A stretch of 64,000 nucleotides of DNA from Adiantum capillus-veneris (taxonomy: Eukaryota > Streptophyta > Polypodiopsida > Polypodiales > Pteridaceae): NCBI GenBank assembly GCA_014529385.2, contig CM043958.1, positions 90,109,025 to 90,173,024 on the forward strand, in the 5' to 3' direction. Made by a program: the position numbers and the translations under genes. The notes under the pieces were generated by a model. It had not been told where the DNA came from and did not search any database. It saw only the letters and a list, made by a program, of their open reading frames with translations. Shown here piece after piece: positions 23,120 to 32,759 of this stretch (positions are counted from its first letter, which is position 1; the number at the start of each line of letters is the position of its first letter).

Positions 23120-23964
23120 CTATGAGCCCTTTATCCATTCTACTTCAAACACCATCATTGGGTGATTCACTAGCACCAGTGGTGGCTATTGTTAGGCCTC
23201 TACACAGCAGGGTGTTTTCTTGCACACACTCCTCGACGTGCAATTCGTGAACTTGGACATCATCACTGATGTGAAGTTCGAGTTCGTCTACATATTATCA
23301 AACTTTCAAAGTTTTAAGGCTTTGGACTTTACTCATTTATATGTCTTGTATTGGTAGGCAAAAGCAACAGTTGAGCTCCTCTTCTTGATACCAAGTTTTC
23401 AATCTCAAGGTGAGTATGCATTCCTACATACTGTGATCATACTCAGGTATGCCAAAGTTCATTTTACAATAGAAAGTCGACCAAGGGGATCATCGACATC
23501 GACATTGACAAGTGTTATGCTTTCTATGGCCCATGGTTTATGGCATCCGTACAAAGCTTATGCGCTCGACAATTTATCATGCCATACTCAAAGCTTCATC
23601 AAAGATTTAATCAAGGGGGAAGAACCCACACTGCTCTCAGATGTAGACCCATGCAATGGAAAACTTCCAATGTTTGGTGTGTCTAGGCAAGCTTCTCGAG
23701 CTTTGTAAAAGCTCAATAATTTCAAAAATATGAAAAAAAATTCATAAAAAGCTTTTACTTTTTGTACCGCATTGCATGAATAAACCCACAAGTTTTACTT
23801 TGACATGTATACATCATGTTTATTAGGGTTTAGACACTACCCACGTCTCTAATATGTGGTGAGACTACCCATGCATCATTTCCATTGCATTTACCTTTAA
23901 TTCAATGCATGGGCTACACTTCTAATACCACATTTTTATTGCTCGTTTGTAAAGTATTAGAGTC

Positions 23965-23966
<2 letters not shown>

Positions 23967-24030
<64 letters not shown>
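23967..24030 (+). repeat. (GT)32 microsatellite
   Basis: Uninterrupted GT run inside element F, complementary to the AC run about 850 bases upstream. Confidence 0.98.
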
Positions 24031-24031
<1 letters not shown>

Positions 24032-24258
24032 TAGCCTTTGAGTCATATGTAGAGAATGTGGGGGACCAAATTTTTACCAAGGAACCCATGTGTTTGAGCC
24101 ACACTAGATTTTGTTCAATCTTCGAGCCATGCATGGTTAGTCAATCTAGTCTTACATTGGTACATTTCACACCTTTGAGTCTATGATGTCCATGTTGACT
24201 CTGGACCATTTTACCTGCACTAATCTCATTTTGAGCTTAGCGTAATCTCATTGGTTAT

Positions 24259-24346
24259 AAGGGGGGTTTGTTACATCTATGGGACACTCTCCTCGCCTAG
24301 CATCCTACACCTGACTTAGGTACTTAGGTCACTGTATATGGACACA
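24259..24346 (+). repeat. Polypurine tract and truncated 3' LTR of element F
   Basis: aaggggggtt directly precedes tgttacatctatgggacac. Only the first 70 or so bases of the LTR remain, to about 24346, where the text switches to the C-type LTR in a short acacaca overlap. Confidence 0.7.
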
Positions 24347-25349
24347 CAACTTGAAGAGGCAGCAAGGACACATGTCAGGCCCCTACCCATGTTACCTTCA
24401 TGTGTTGCTTGAAGCCTATTGGCTAGGCTTCAAAGGGGCCCAATGATAAATTACATGAATTATCTAATTGTTTTAGCATTTATCAAGTCCTCTCTCTCAA
24501 AGGGGAAAGGGGGACACTTGTCCCAAGGCTACCCATGTTGCTTGTAATGGCTCTTGCTTGTGATTGGCTAGGCCTGGAAGGGTCCAATGAGCTTCAGGCA
24601 TGAGCTACAAGGGGGGGTCGACCCAAGCAAGCTAGGGGGGTGCCTAGGGGGTATACTCACCCACACACACTCACAAGCACTCTCATTGTGTAATATGCAA
24701 AGTGCAAGAGCTCCCTCTCCAAGCAAGTAGAGGTTGAGAGCCTACACCAACACTCTTGGCTATGGAGTGCAAATCCAACCAAGAGCCATGCTTCAATGCT
24801 TAAGCTTGCCATATCCTTCTTCTTCATTACTATGCTATTATGTATGCTAGCAACAAGAGTATGATAAGTGAGGAACTAATTCTTTCTCCTACGAAATGTT
24901 TCTTCTTCCTCTTCCCTACCCTCATTCCCTGCTAGCTCTCTCCACCTTCGAAGGTGTTTGAGGTCTTGGGACTGAGGCTTGGGATAGTTAAAGCTTTCTT
25001 CAAGTTTATGTTATGTTTGTGGTGCATGAAGCCTTCCATCTTCATGGCATCACCTAGGTCACAATGAACACAAAGACTGTATTGTAACAAGTCTCTCTTT
25101 ATGGGAGAAATCATAATACAAATGCCTATTGGAGGGGGGACCGGCTCCACATAAATCCGGTCCTCAATTGTTGTCATGTTCTCTAAACTCTCTCTCTTGC
25201 AAAAGTATTGTCTATGCCAAGTTAACTAATTGCTATGATTATGTTGCTATCTTCAATTATGTCTACCCCCTATGCTCACAAAATCATTTCTTGAAAGTAC
25301 TCTCATTAAATTCCGCTATTCTCAAATTGAATAGGCAAATTCCATTACA
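24347..25349 (+). repeat. 5' LTR of element C, first 622 bases missing
   Basis: Collinear with 31529-32531 of the 3' LTR, starting caacttgaagaggcagc and ending TTCCATTACA. Sequence to the left belongs to the LTR of element F. Loss of the U3 start probably removes upstream promoter elements. Confidence 0.93.
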
Positions 25350-25350
25350 T

Positions 25351-25362
25351 TGGTATCAGAGC
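25351..25362 (+). promoter_or_regulatory. Primer binding site of element C
   Basis: tggtatcagagc, an exact match to the canonical plant initiator-Met-tRNA primer site, one base after the LTR. Confidence 0.95.
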
Positions 25363-25764
25363 ATTTGGTTTCTCTTTTCTTGCTTAAGAAGAGATTTCCT
25401 TAAGTAGCCTATAAATGGTTGATGTTGTTAATTATAATAGAGTAAGTGGAACTGGGATCTAATACCGGTTTTGTTAAGCCCACTATGTGGGGGATGGTGC
25501 ACACCTCGGGAGCTTTGGACTTAATAATGGAGTCTTTTTAGACTTGCCTACGGCTTTACCATTATTGAGCCATAAGAAGTCCGAAAGGAGCTAGCCCTTG
25601 GAAACTCTGCTATGTTAGACCTACTCCTCTACTCTCTATAATTAACCACTTTGAGCCCTGGGTGTAGATACTTAAGAGCCGATTTTCAAAGGCTAAGAGG
25701 AGTGGCAACTAAGGTTTTGAATTGCCAAAGCATACACTAAGTACATACATAAAATTTTGTTAAC
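25363..25764 (+). other. Element C 5' leader
   Basis: 402 bases between PBS and ATG without ORF. Retroelement leaders usually hold the packaging signal; none can be pinpointed here. Conserved with the leader of B. Confidence 0.75.
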
Positions 25765-28700
25765 ATGGCTGACAATAATCAAGAGAGTAGAATGAACATT
25801 GATAGCTTTGATTTTGCACATGAAGGTGCTAATGATGATGCTCCCATGTTTGTGAATTATCTTGTGACTAGGTTGCAACAAGCTATGGGCAACCCTACCT
25901 TGCAAGCCGAAGTTACTCAACAACTTCGTGCCTATGGAATTTCCCTTCCTCTCCAAGAGGAGAGAGAGCTTAGGAGGCCTCTTAAAGAGACCCCCAAAAG
26001 AAGACTCTCTCCCATTCGAGAGGAGGAATCCAAAGAGAAAGAAAACAATGAAAGTCTAAGTTCTTCTGAAGATGTGGCTCCACGAAGAAGGCGGTCTAGA
26101 CGATCGCCTACTCCTCCCAAGAGGAAGAGAGCAACCCATAGTCCTTCTCCTCATCACTCTCAAAGGCAAGAGAGGAAACAAAGGAAGAAAAGGGCTAGGA
26201 AGAGGTCACCCTCTTCTCCTTCTTCTTCACCTTCCTTCTCTTCCGATGAAAGTTATGGCTATTCTCCTAGAGAATACAAGAGGGGAGGGCATCGCAAATC
26301 ATTTCCTGCATGGCGAAGGTCACAAAAGTTAAAGAAGTTCAAGGAGGGAGGAAAGAGTATCTCTTTTCTCACCTACGATGGCACCTTTGGTGCTACCGAC
26401 AAAGTGTTGGCCTTCATCCAGCAATTTGATGCGGCCTTTGGGGACGAGGGCTTCACAGAGTCCTCCAAGCTACGCCATGTAGCTATGCACTTCCAAAAAT
26501 CAGCTCGTCAATGGTGGGCTAGCCTTCGTGGCAATGGAGAAGCCCCAAAGACATGGAAAACTCTACGAGTTTCCATCATGAAGCAATTTCTTCCAAGCGA
26601 TACTAAAGATAAAGTTCTTACCGAATGGCGCGGCTTGAAACTCCTCTCTCATGAGTCTATCAACAAGTATGTAGATAAGTTTTGGGATTTACATCTCAAA
26701 GCTACTGTCTTTCAAAAGATAGACTTTGCCGAGCAAAGACAGCAATTCTGTGCGGGATTACCTGAAGAGATGGCCGAATATATCAACTCTCAACGGCTCG
26801 GTACTATTACCGAAGTAATCCACCACACCATGGTTGCTTCACGCATCAATTTCCATCAAGGGGCTAGACGTAATGTCAAGCCCATGGAAAACAAAGATAA
26901 AAATGATGCAAAGGGGAAATCCAATGCTCAAAATAATTCCCAAGGCACTTCCAACAACAACAACAACAATCGGTCCAAGGAGAAGGGAGTTTACAAAGGT
27001 AAAAACAAACTCTCTCCTGAAGAGCTTGAAGCTTTTCGCAAGGACCATAAGTGTTTCAAGTGTGGGGAGCAAGGACATGGCTATCGTTCTTGCCCCAAGA
27101 AGAATACTCGCAATGAGACTCCTAGGGCTTCCACCATCGAAGCTCCAAAAGAGGATGCTCATTGCAAAGGATCATCACTCTCCTATGCTTGGGGAAAGGT
27201 ACGAGAGCATGATGCCTTCATCTTGTTTGACCCTGGCTCTACTCTCAACTTCATATCAATAGAGTTGGCCACCAAGTTGGGCATTCAAGCTTTTGAGATG
27301 GGAGATATAGTAACAGCTGATGCAGCTTTCAAGGGACAACAAGCCTCCGTTACTCCCTTGATTGGGAAGTTGAGGCTTCATGTCCAAAGCTATGTCGACA
27401 AAGAAGACTTCTTCATCTCTCCCCTCCAACATCAGGATGTTATCCTAGGGGCACCATGGTTTGATCGCATGGCTGCCAACATGAAGTTCCCTGAAAGGAG
27501 AATTTACTTCACCTACAGGGGAAAGAACATGTATGTAGATGCTAGTGAGCGTGGTCACACTATTCCACTTGTAAATCCTCTTTCTTTTGATAAATCAATG
27601 AAGAGCTTAGTTTTTGCGTACATGATTTATGTCAAAGAGTCTCTAAAAGCTAATAATGTTTCATCAAATGAAAATGATAGGAATCAAGAAGAGTTAGACT
27701 TGCCTACTTTTCTAAAAGGATTCCAAGATGTGTTCATCGATGATATCCCTATGGACCTACCTCCAAAACGAGGGGATGATGACCATCGTATTGAGCTCCT
27801 TCCAGGAAGCTCACCGCCTAACAAACCTCCTTATCGAGTCTCACAAGGTCAACAAGAGGAGATCATGAGGCAAGTACAAGAGCTGATAGACAAAGGGATG
27901 GTGAGGCCTAGTTCCTCTCCCTTTTGTTCTCCAGTCCTTTTAGTGCAAAAGAAAGATGGTACATACCGTATGTGTGTGGACTATCGAGCACTAAACCATA
28001 TCACTATTAAAAACAGATTTCCCGTACCTCGGGTAGAAGATCTGTTTGATAAGCTACAAGGCTCTACCTACTTCAGTAGGATTGACCTTAAGAGTGGCTA
28101 TCATCAAATAAGGATAGTGGATGAGGATATCTTAAAGACCGCGTTTCGCACAACCTTTGGTCTTTATGAATATCTAGTCATGCCTTTTGGCTTGACTAAT
28201 GCACCAGCTACGTTCAATCGTTTGATGGAGAAAATTTTTAGACCATATCGAAAATTCAATGGAGTGTTCTTCGATGATATCATCATCTACTCCAAGTCTT
28301 TGGAGGAACATAAGCAACATCTTCAAGTGATTTTTCAAGCCTTGAGGGAGAACAAACTTTTTCTCAACCAAAAGAAAAGTGAATTCTTCCTTCAAGAGAT
28401 TCAATATCTAGGCCATATTATCTCTCACGATGGTATTCGTATGGATCCATCAAAGTTAGAGGTAATAAAATCATGGCCTAACCCAAGGAATCTACATGAG
28501 CTAAGAAGCTTTATTGGTATGTGTGCATACTATAGACGCTTCATAGCAAAATTCTCTCAAGTGGCAGGACCACTACACGACTTAACCAAGAAGAACGTTA
28601 AGTTTGTATGGACTGCTAAGGAGCAAAATGCTTTTGAAAAACTCAAAGAGAAGCTTACTTCCCAACCAGTCCTCGTGCTTCCGGATCTCTCAAAGCCCTT

Positions 28701-30546
28701 TGAGGTCCAATGTGATGCTTGTGGTGATTGCCTTGGAGCGGTTTTGCTTCAAGAAGGGCATGCCATAGCATATGAGAGCCGAAGGCTCAATGGTGATGAA
28801 CGAGTCTTGAGCATTTATGAGAAAGAGCTTTTAGCTGTTCTACATGCCCTAGACACATGGAAGCACTACCTATTGGGGACTCCATTTATCCTACGAACCG
28901 ACCACCAAAGTCTCAAGTATTTCATGACGCAAACCAAGCTTTCTGACAAACAAATGAGGTGGGCAAATTTTCTTTCGCAATTTAATTTTCATATTGCTCA
29001 CATAGCTGGTAAGCACAATCAAGTTGCCGATGCACTTTCACGACGACCAAAAGTTAATGCGGTGTCTATAGCTACTCACAATGATCTATCCTCTATTATA
29101 GATGAGTATGCTACTAACCCTGACTTTAGAGACATAATGTTAGCCCTTGCTTTGGGGAAGAAAGAGGAACCATTCACCTTGCAGGATGGTTATCTTCTTC
29201 ACGGCAATAGGCTATGTGTTACCCATTCCCTTCGTGAGAAGGTTATGTATGAATCCCATGCTCCTCCATATGCAGGGCATAGAGGTATTCAACCTACTCT
29301 CCGAGGAGTAGAGACGTATTTCTATTGGCCTACCATGAAAGTGGACATACAAGAGTATGTTTCAAAATGTGTAGTATGCCAAAAGACCAAGTATGATAGA
29401 GGGAAGCAACCTGGATTACTCCAGCCATTGCCTATTCCAAATTCACCATGGGAGAGTATATCCATGGATTTCATCTTTGGATTACCCAAGTCTATCCATG
29501 GGAATACAGGAATATGGACAATAGTCGACAGGTTTAGCAAGCAAGCACATTTTATTCCTGTCAAAAAGACTATTAAGGCACATCAAATGGCAACTCTCTT
29601 CATATCTCAGATTTTCAAACACCATGGATTACCCACATCCATCGTGTCAGATAGAGATCCTAGAATGACCAGTAATTTCTGGAAAGGTCTCTTTGAAAAT
29701 CTAGGAACAAGATTGAATTTCTCTTCTGCCTATCACCCACAAACGGATGGCCAAAGTGAGATAGCCAATCTTATGATACTCGATCTACTCAAGACTTATG
29801 TTACCGAAGTAGATCAACGCTCACAATGGGAAAATTATTTACCGCTAGTAGAGTATGCCTACAATAATACTGTACATACTTCTACGGGCAAAGCACCTTT
29901 CGAGATCATAGAAGGAAGACCTAAAAGTCCCTTGCTACTGAAAGTACATGGGAAAATCTTCGCCGCCGATGAGTATAGCCGTGACCTACAAGAATCTTTT
30001 CAAAAGATTAGGGAGGCTATAGCCATCTCTCAACAAAAGCAAAAAGCTGCTGCTGATAAACACAGAAGAGCCTTAATGTTCAAAGAAAATGATTGGGTCT
30101 TACTCAAGTTTCCTAAGGCTCGATTAAGGCAAACGACGGGCAAAAATCCTACGGGCCATCAAAAGTATTATGCTAAACTAGCAAAAAGATACTATGGTCC
30201 TTTCCAAATCTTGAAGCCTATCAATGAGACGGCTTATCAACTCAAGTTGCCCAACCATTGGCTTATACACAATGCCTTTCATGTAAGCTTACTTAAGCCC
30301 TACAAAGGAGAGCCACCAATTGAACCAATTATTGAAGACCCTCCCGAAGTTGAAGACCAAGAAGAGGTGCTACAACCCGAAGCTATCCTTCGGCATGAAG
30401 ACAAGGTACTACGACATGGTAAGATTATCCGACGGTATCTTATTAAGTTCAAAAATTATCCTTTTGAAGATGCTAAATGGATGCAAGGAGTACAACTTAA
30501 GGATAGTATGAACCTTGTCAATGCTTACAATGCTACGTTAGAGTAA
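25765..30546 (+). CDS. gag-pol: Gag-Pol polyprotein of element C (1593 aa, uninterrupted)
   Basis: One frame encodes the whole replication machinery. Approximate residues: gag N-terminus 1-110; Ser/Arg-rich linker 110-190; capsid-like region 200-360 (YDGTFGATDKVL, ARQWWASL); Asn run near 400; CCHC knuckle 430-443 (CFKCGEQGHGYRSC); retropepsin with D489 in FDPGSTLNF; RT with D774 in [11 protein letters not shown] and the FDD motif at 836-838; RNase H with D984 and D1046; integrase HHCC about 1165-1211 and catalytic D1235, D1296, E1332 (exactly 35 residues between the last two); GPF/Y-type segment ([10 protein letters not shown]); chromodomain-like tail about 1535-1576 (RYLIKFKNYPFEDAKW). All catalytic residues I can check are present. 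ATG 25765 is chosen because it aligns with the gag starts of A and B. Gag and Pol are in one frame with no stop, as in many plant chromoviruses. Codons show no decay. Confidence 0.96.
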   Translation: MADNNQESRMNIDSFDFAHEGANDDAPMFVNYLVTRLQQAMGNPTLQAEVTQQLRAYGISLPLQEERELRRPLKETPKRRLSPIREEESKEKENNESLSSSEDVAPRRRRSRRSPTPPKRKRATHSPSPHHSQRQERKQRKKRARKRSPSSPSSSPSFSSDESYGYSPREYKRGGHRKSFPAWRRSQKLKKFKEGGKSISFLTYDGTFGATDKVLAFIQQFDAAFGDEGFTESSKLRHVAMHFQKSARQWWASLRGNGEAPKTWKTLRVSIMKQFLPSDTKDKVLTEWRGLKLLSHESINKYVDKFWDLHLKATVFQKIDFAEQRQQFCAGLPEEMAEYINSQRLGTITEVIHHTMVASRINFHQGARRNVKPMENKDKNDAKGKSNAQNNSQGTSNNNNNNRSKEKGVYKGKNKLSPEELEAFRKDHKCFKCGEQGHGYRSCPKKNTRNETPRASTIEAPKEDAHCKGSSLSYAWGKVREHDAFILFDPGSTLNFISIELATKLGIQAFEMGDIVTADAAFKGQQASVTPLIGKLRLHVQSYVDKEDFFISPLQHQDVILGAPWFDRMAANMKFPERRIYFTYRGKNMYVDASERGHTIPLVNPLSFDKSMKSLVFAYMIYVKESLKANNVSSNENDRNQEELDLPTFLKGFQDVFIDDIPMDLPPKRGDDDHRIELLPGSSPPNKPPYRVSQGQQEEIMRQVQELIDKGMVRPSSSPFCSPVLLVQKKDGTYRMCVDYRALNHITIKNRFPVPRVEDLFDKLQGSTYFSRIDLKSGYHQIRIVDEDILKTAFRTTFGLYEYLVMPFGLTNAPATFNRLMEKIFRPYRKFNGVFFDDIIIYSKSLEEHKQHLQVIFQALRENKLFLNQKKSEFFLQEIQYLGHIISHDGIRMDPSKLEVIKSWPNPRNLHELRSFIGMCAYYRRFIAKFSQVAGPLHDLTKKNVKFVWTAKEQNAFEKLKEKLTSQPVLVLPDLSKPFEVQCDACGDCLGAVLLQEGHAIAYESRRLNGDERVLSIYEKELLAVLHALDTWKHYLLGTPFILRTDHQSLKYFMTQTKLSDKQMRWANFLSQFNFHIAHIAGKHNQVADALSRRPKVNAVSIATHNDLSSIIDEYATNPDFRDIMLALALGKKEEPFTLQDGYLLHGNRLCVTHSLREKVMYESHAPPYAGHRGIQPTLRGVETYFYWPTMKVDIQEYVSKCVVCQKTKYDRGKQPGLLQPLPIPNSPWESISMDFIFGLPKSIHGNTGIWTIVDRFSKQAHFIPVKKTIKAHQMATLFISQIFKHHGLPTSIVSDRDPRMTSNFWKGLFENLGTRLNFSSAYHPQTDGQSEIANLMILDLLKTYVTEVDQRSQWENYLPLVEYAYNNTVHTSTGKAPFEIIEGRPKSPLLLKVHGKIFAADEYSRDLQESFQKIREAIAISQQKQKAAADKHRRALMFKENDWVLLKFPKARLRQTTGKNPTGHQKYYAKLAKRYYGPFQILKPINETAYQLKLPNHWLIHNAFHVSLLKPYKGEPPIEPIIEDPPEVEDQEEVLQPEAILRHEDKVLRHGKIIRRYLIKFKNYPFEDAKWMQGVQLKDSMNLVNAYNATLE

Positions 30547-30906
30547 GCAAATGTACAAATTTCTTTTAAATAACTCATGTTTTTGTCTTATATGACTAGT
30601 CCTCTTTTTAATTGTGCACAAAATTTAACTAGTATGCATGCTTAGAATCATGTTTGTGATGACGACGTCTCTCAAACACCAAGTAGAATTTGTCACTCTA
30701 CTTTGGGAGAATAAAATGGACTAAAGAGCAGACATGCTTGCGGCAGCTATGTCTCCCAAGCACCAAATGGATTAGTCATCCATCTTGGAAAGATGTCATA
30801 GGGTAAAAAGGGATCCTTTACCCGCTAAGTACGATTGACTAATGACTAAGACTTTATCTTTTCTACCTAATAGTCAAGGACGACTATGATTTCAAGAGAG
30901 AGGTAA
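30547..30906 (+). other. 3' non-coding block and polypurine tract of C
   Basis: 360 bases between stop codon and LTR, shared with B and D although their coding parts have decayed. The polypurine tract caagagagagg lies at 30893-30903, three bases before the LTR. Confidence 0.8.
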
Positions 30907-32531
30907 TGTCATAAAATCTAATATCTAACTAACCCAAATGATTTTCTCATATTAAATTGATCACTTAATGTGGGAGAATAAACGGGAACAAGTGTTAAGG
31001 TATAGGTATGTGCTTATAGATCTATCTCAACACGGGGCCAATGGTAAAGGGGCCCAAAAGGGAGATGGTCTATCAAAGAGCAAGGCTAACCAATGGAGCA
31101 TAAGACCTTAGGGTTAGCTTCATTGAAGACCTCCAATAAATGTGTGTAAAAGTCCTTTGACCTTAAGTAAGCTAGGGCTGAGCTTGAGGTGGGAACCCGG
31201 CCCAAGCTCGAGGTGCTTGTCATGCTTGAGGTGCTTGTCATGCTTGAGGTGTTTTTCATGCTTGAGGTGCTTGATTAAGATGCTTGAGGTGCTTGACTGG
31301 CTCCATGCTTGAGGTGCTTGACTTGCTGCATGATTAAAGTACTTGAGGTGCCTTGAGAAGCTTGCCTGAGATGCTTGTGGGAACACCCCCTAGTTCAAGT
31401 GCTTTGTCATGCTTGGTGAGTAAGGTGCTTGATCACCTAAAAGTCAAAAGCATTCCTACAAGAGGGGGGGCGAGCCCTTTTCCTAGGGGCTAGAGAGAGA
31501 ATACCCACTCACACACACAAGGGAAGCCCAACTTGAAGAGGCAGCAAGGACACATGTCAGGCCCCTACCCATGTTACCTTCATGTGTTGCTTGAAGCCTA
31601 TTGGCTAGGTTTCAAAGGGGCCCAATGATAAATTACATGAATTATCTAATTGTTTTAGCATTTATCAAGTCCTCTCTCTCAAAGGGGAAAGGGGGACACT
31701 TGTCCCAAGGCTACCCATGTTGCTTGTAATGGCTCTTGCTTGTGATTGGCTAGGCCTGGAAGGGTCCAATGAGCTTCAGGCATGAGCTACAAGGGGGGGT
31801 CGACCCAAGCAAGCTAGGGGGGTGCCTAGGGGGTATACTCACCCACACACACTCACAAGCACTCTCATTGTGTAATATGCAAAGTGCAAGAGCTCCCTCT
31901 CCAAGCAAGTAGAGGTTGAGAGCCTACACCAACACTCTTGGCTATGGAGTGCAAATCCAACCAAGAGCCATGCTTCAATGCTTAAGCTTGCCATATCCTT
32001 CTTCTTCATTACTATGCTATTATGTATGCTAGCAACAAGAGTATGATAAGTGAGGAACTAATTCTTTCTCCTATGAAATGTTTCTTCTTCCTCTTCCCTA
32101 CCCTCATTCCCTGCTAGCTCTCTCCACCTTCGAAGGTGTTTGAGGTCTTGGGACTGAGGCTTGGGATAGTTAAAGCTTTCTTCAAGTTTATGTTATGTTT
32201 GTGGTGCATGAAGCCTTCCATCTTCATGGCATCACCTAGGTCACAATGAACACAAAGACTGTATTGTAACAAGTCTCTCTTTATGGGAGAAATCATAATA
32301 CAAATGCCTACTGGAGGGGGGACCGGCTCCACATAAATCCGGTGCTCAATTGTTGTCATGTTCTCTAAACTCTCTCTCTTGCAAAAGTATTGTCTATGCC
32401 AAGTTAACTAATTGCTATGATTATGTTGCTATCTTCAATTATGTCTACCCGCTATGCTCACAAAATCATTTCTTGAAAGTACTCTCATTAAATTCCGCTA
32501 TTCTCAAATTGAATAGGCAAATTCCATTACA
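30907..32531 (+). repeat. 3' LTR of element C
   Basis: 1625 bp, TGTCATAAAATC to TTCCATTACA. The first part is similar to the LTRs of B and D. The middle (about 31380-31850) differs and defines a separate LTR subfamily: caacttgaagaggcag is present, and the tgtataaaag TATA box of B is absent. It carries tgcttgaggtgcttg-type minisatellite units (about 31205-31345). Confidence 0.95.
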
Positions 32532-32670
32532 TGACGATATGGTGAACTTGCTCTACTGTAATGTGTAGAGCATAGTGAGTTCTTATTAGGCTTTAACAAA
32601 AGAATATGTGTACATACCTGGCGGCCCGCCCACTTACCTGGGCGACCACATTGGGCTTTATACCCCAACA
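32532..32670 (-). repeat. 3' LTR of copia element E, outer 53 bases missing
   Basis: Matches 35141-35279 over its full 139 bases. On the minus strand it begins TGTTGGGGTATAAAGCCC. It is cut at 32532 by the end of the LTR of element C. Confidence 0.92.
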
Positions 32671-32690
32671 ACCTCCCACTTAAAGTCCAA
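32671..32690 (-). promoter_or_regulatory. Polypurine tract of copia element E
   Basis: On the minus strand aagtgggaggt immediately precedes the LTR start TGTTGGGG. Confidence 0.8.
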
Positions 32691-32759
32691 TGTGGTACTT
32701 TAAGTGTGAGAGAAGCTACTATACAAGCTAATATACAAGAGATGTAGAGAAGTGATGTA

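Larger units (their letters stand above)
22108..24346 (+). mobile_element. Element F: short-LTR non-coding retrotransposon, right end truncated
   Basis: The left LTR (22108 to about 22333) starts TGTTAGATCTATGGGACAC. The same start (TGTTACATCTATGGGACAC) recurs at 24269 directly after a polypurine tract (aaggggggtt, 24259-24268). The first LTR is followed by a PBS-like ttatcagagc. The 1.93-kb interior has no recognisable gag or pol, so this is a non-autonomous element. The right LTR is broken at about 24346, where the truncated LTR of element C begins. Confidence 0.72.
24347..32531 (+). mobile_element. Element C: young chromovirus-like retrotransposon with intact polyprotein
   Basis: It has a truncated 5' LTR (24347-25349), a perfect PBS, a leader, one 1593-codon ORF, a polypurine tract and a full 3' LTR (30907-32531). 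The 1003 shared bases of the two LTRs show about five substitutions and no length difference, so insertion was recent. No TSD can be shown because the left end is missing; the right end sits inside the LTR of copia element E. If the lost 622 bases of LTR are counted, the original was about 8.8 kb. Confidence 0.95.

Noticed and set aside
23385-23708. 107-aa ORF inside element F as its gag
   Set aside because: No gag motif or knuckle, and no similarity seen to any gag in this window.
23922-24186. ORFs made of His-Thr or Cys-Val repeats across the GT run
   Set aside because: They only translate a dinucleotide microsatellite; the same holds for the ORFs over the AC run at 62570-63079.
24932-25177. 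Minus-strand ORF of 81 aa in the LTR, repeated at 32114-32359
   Set aside because: It is present twice because it lies in both LTRs of C. No start context or family; non-coding LTR sequence.
25351-25362. tRNA gene fragment
   Set aside because: Only the 12 bases complementary to a tRNA 3' end are present, at the exact PBS position. No cloverleaf sequence nearby.
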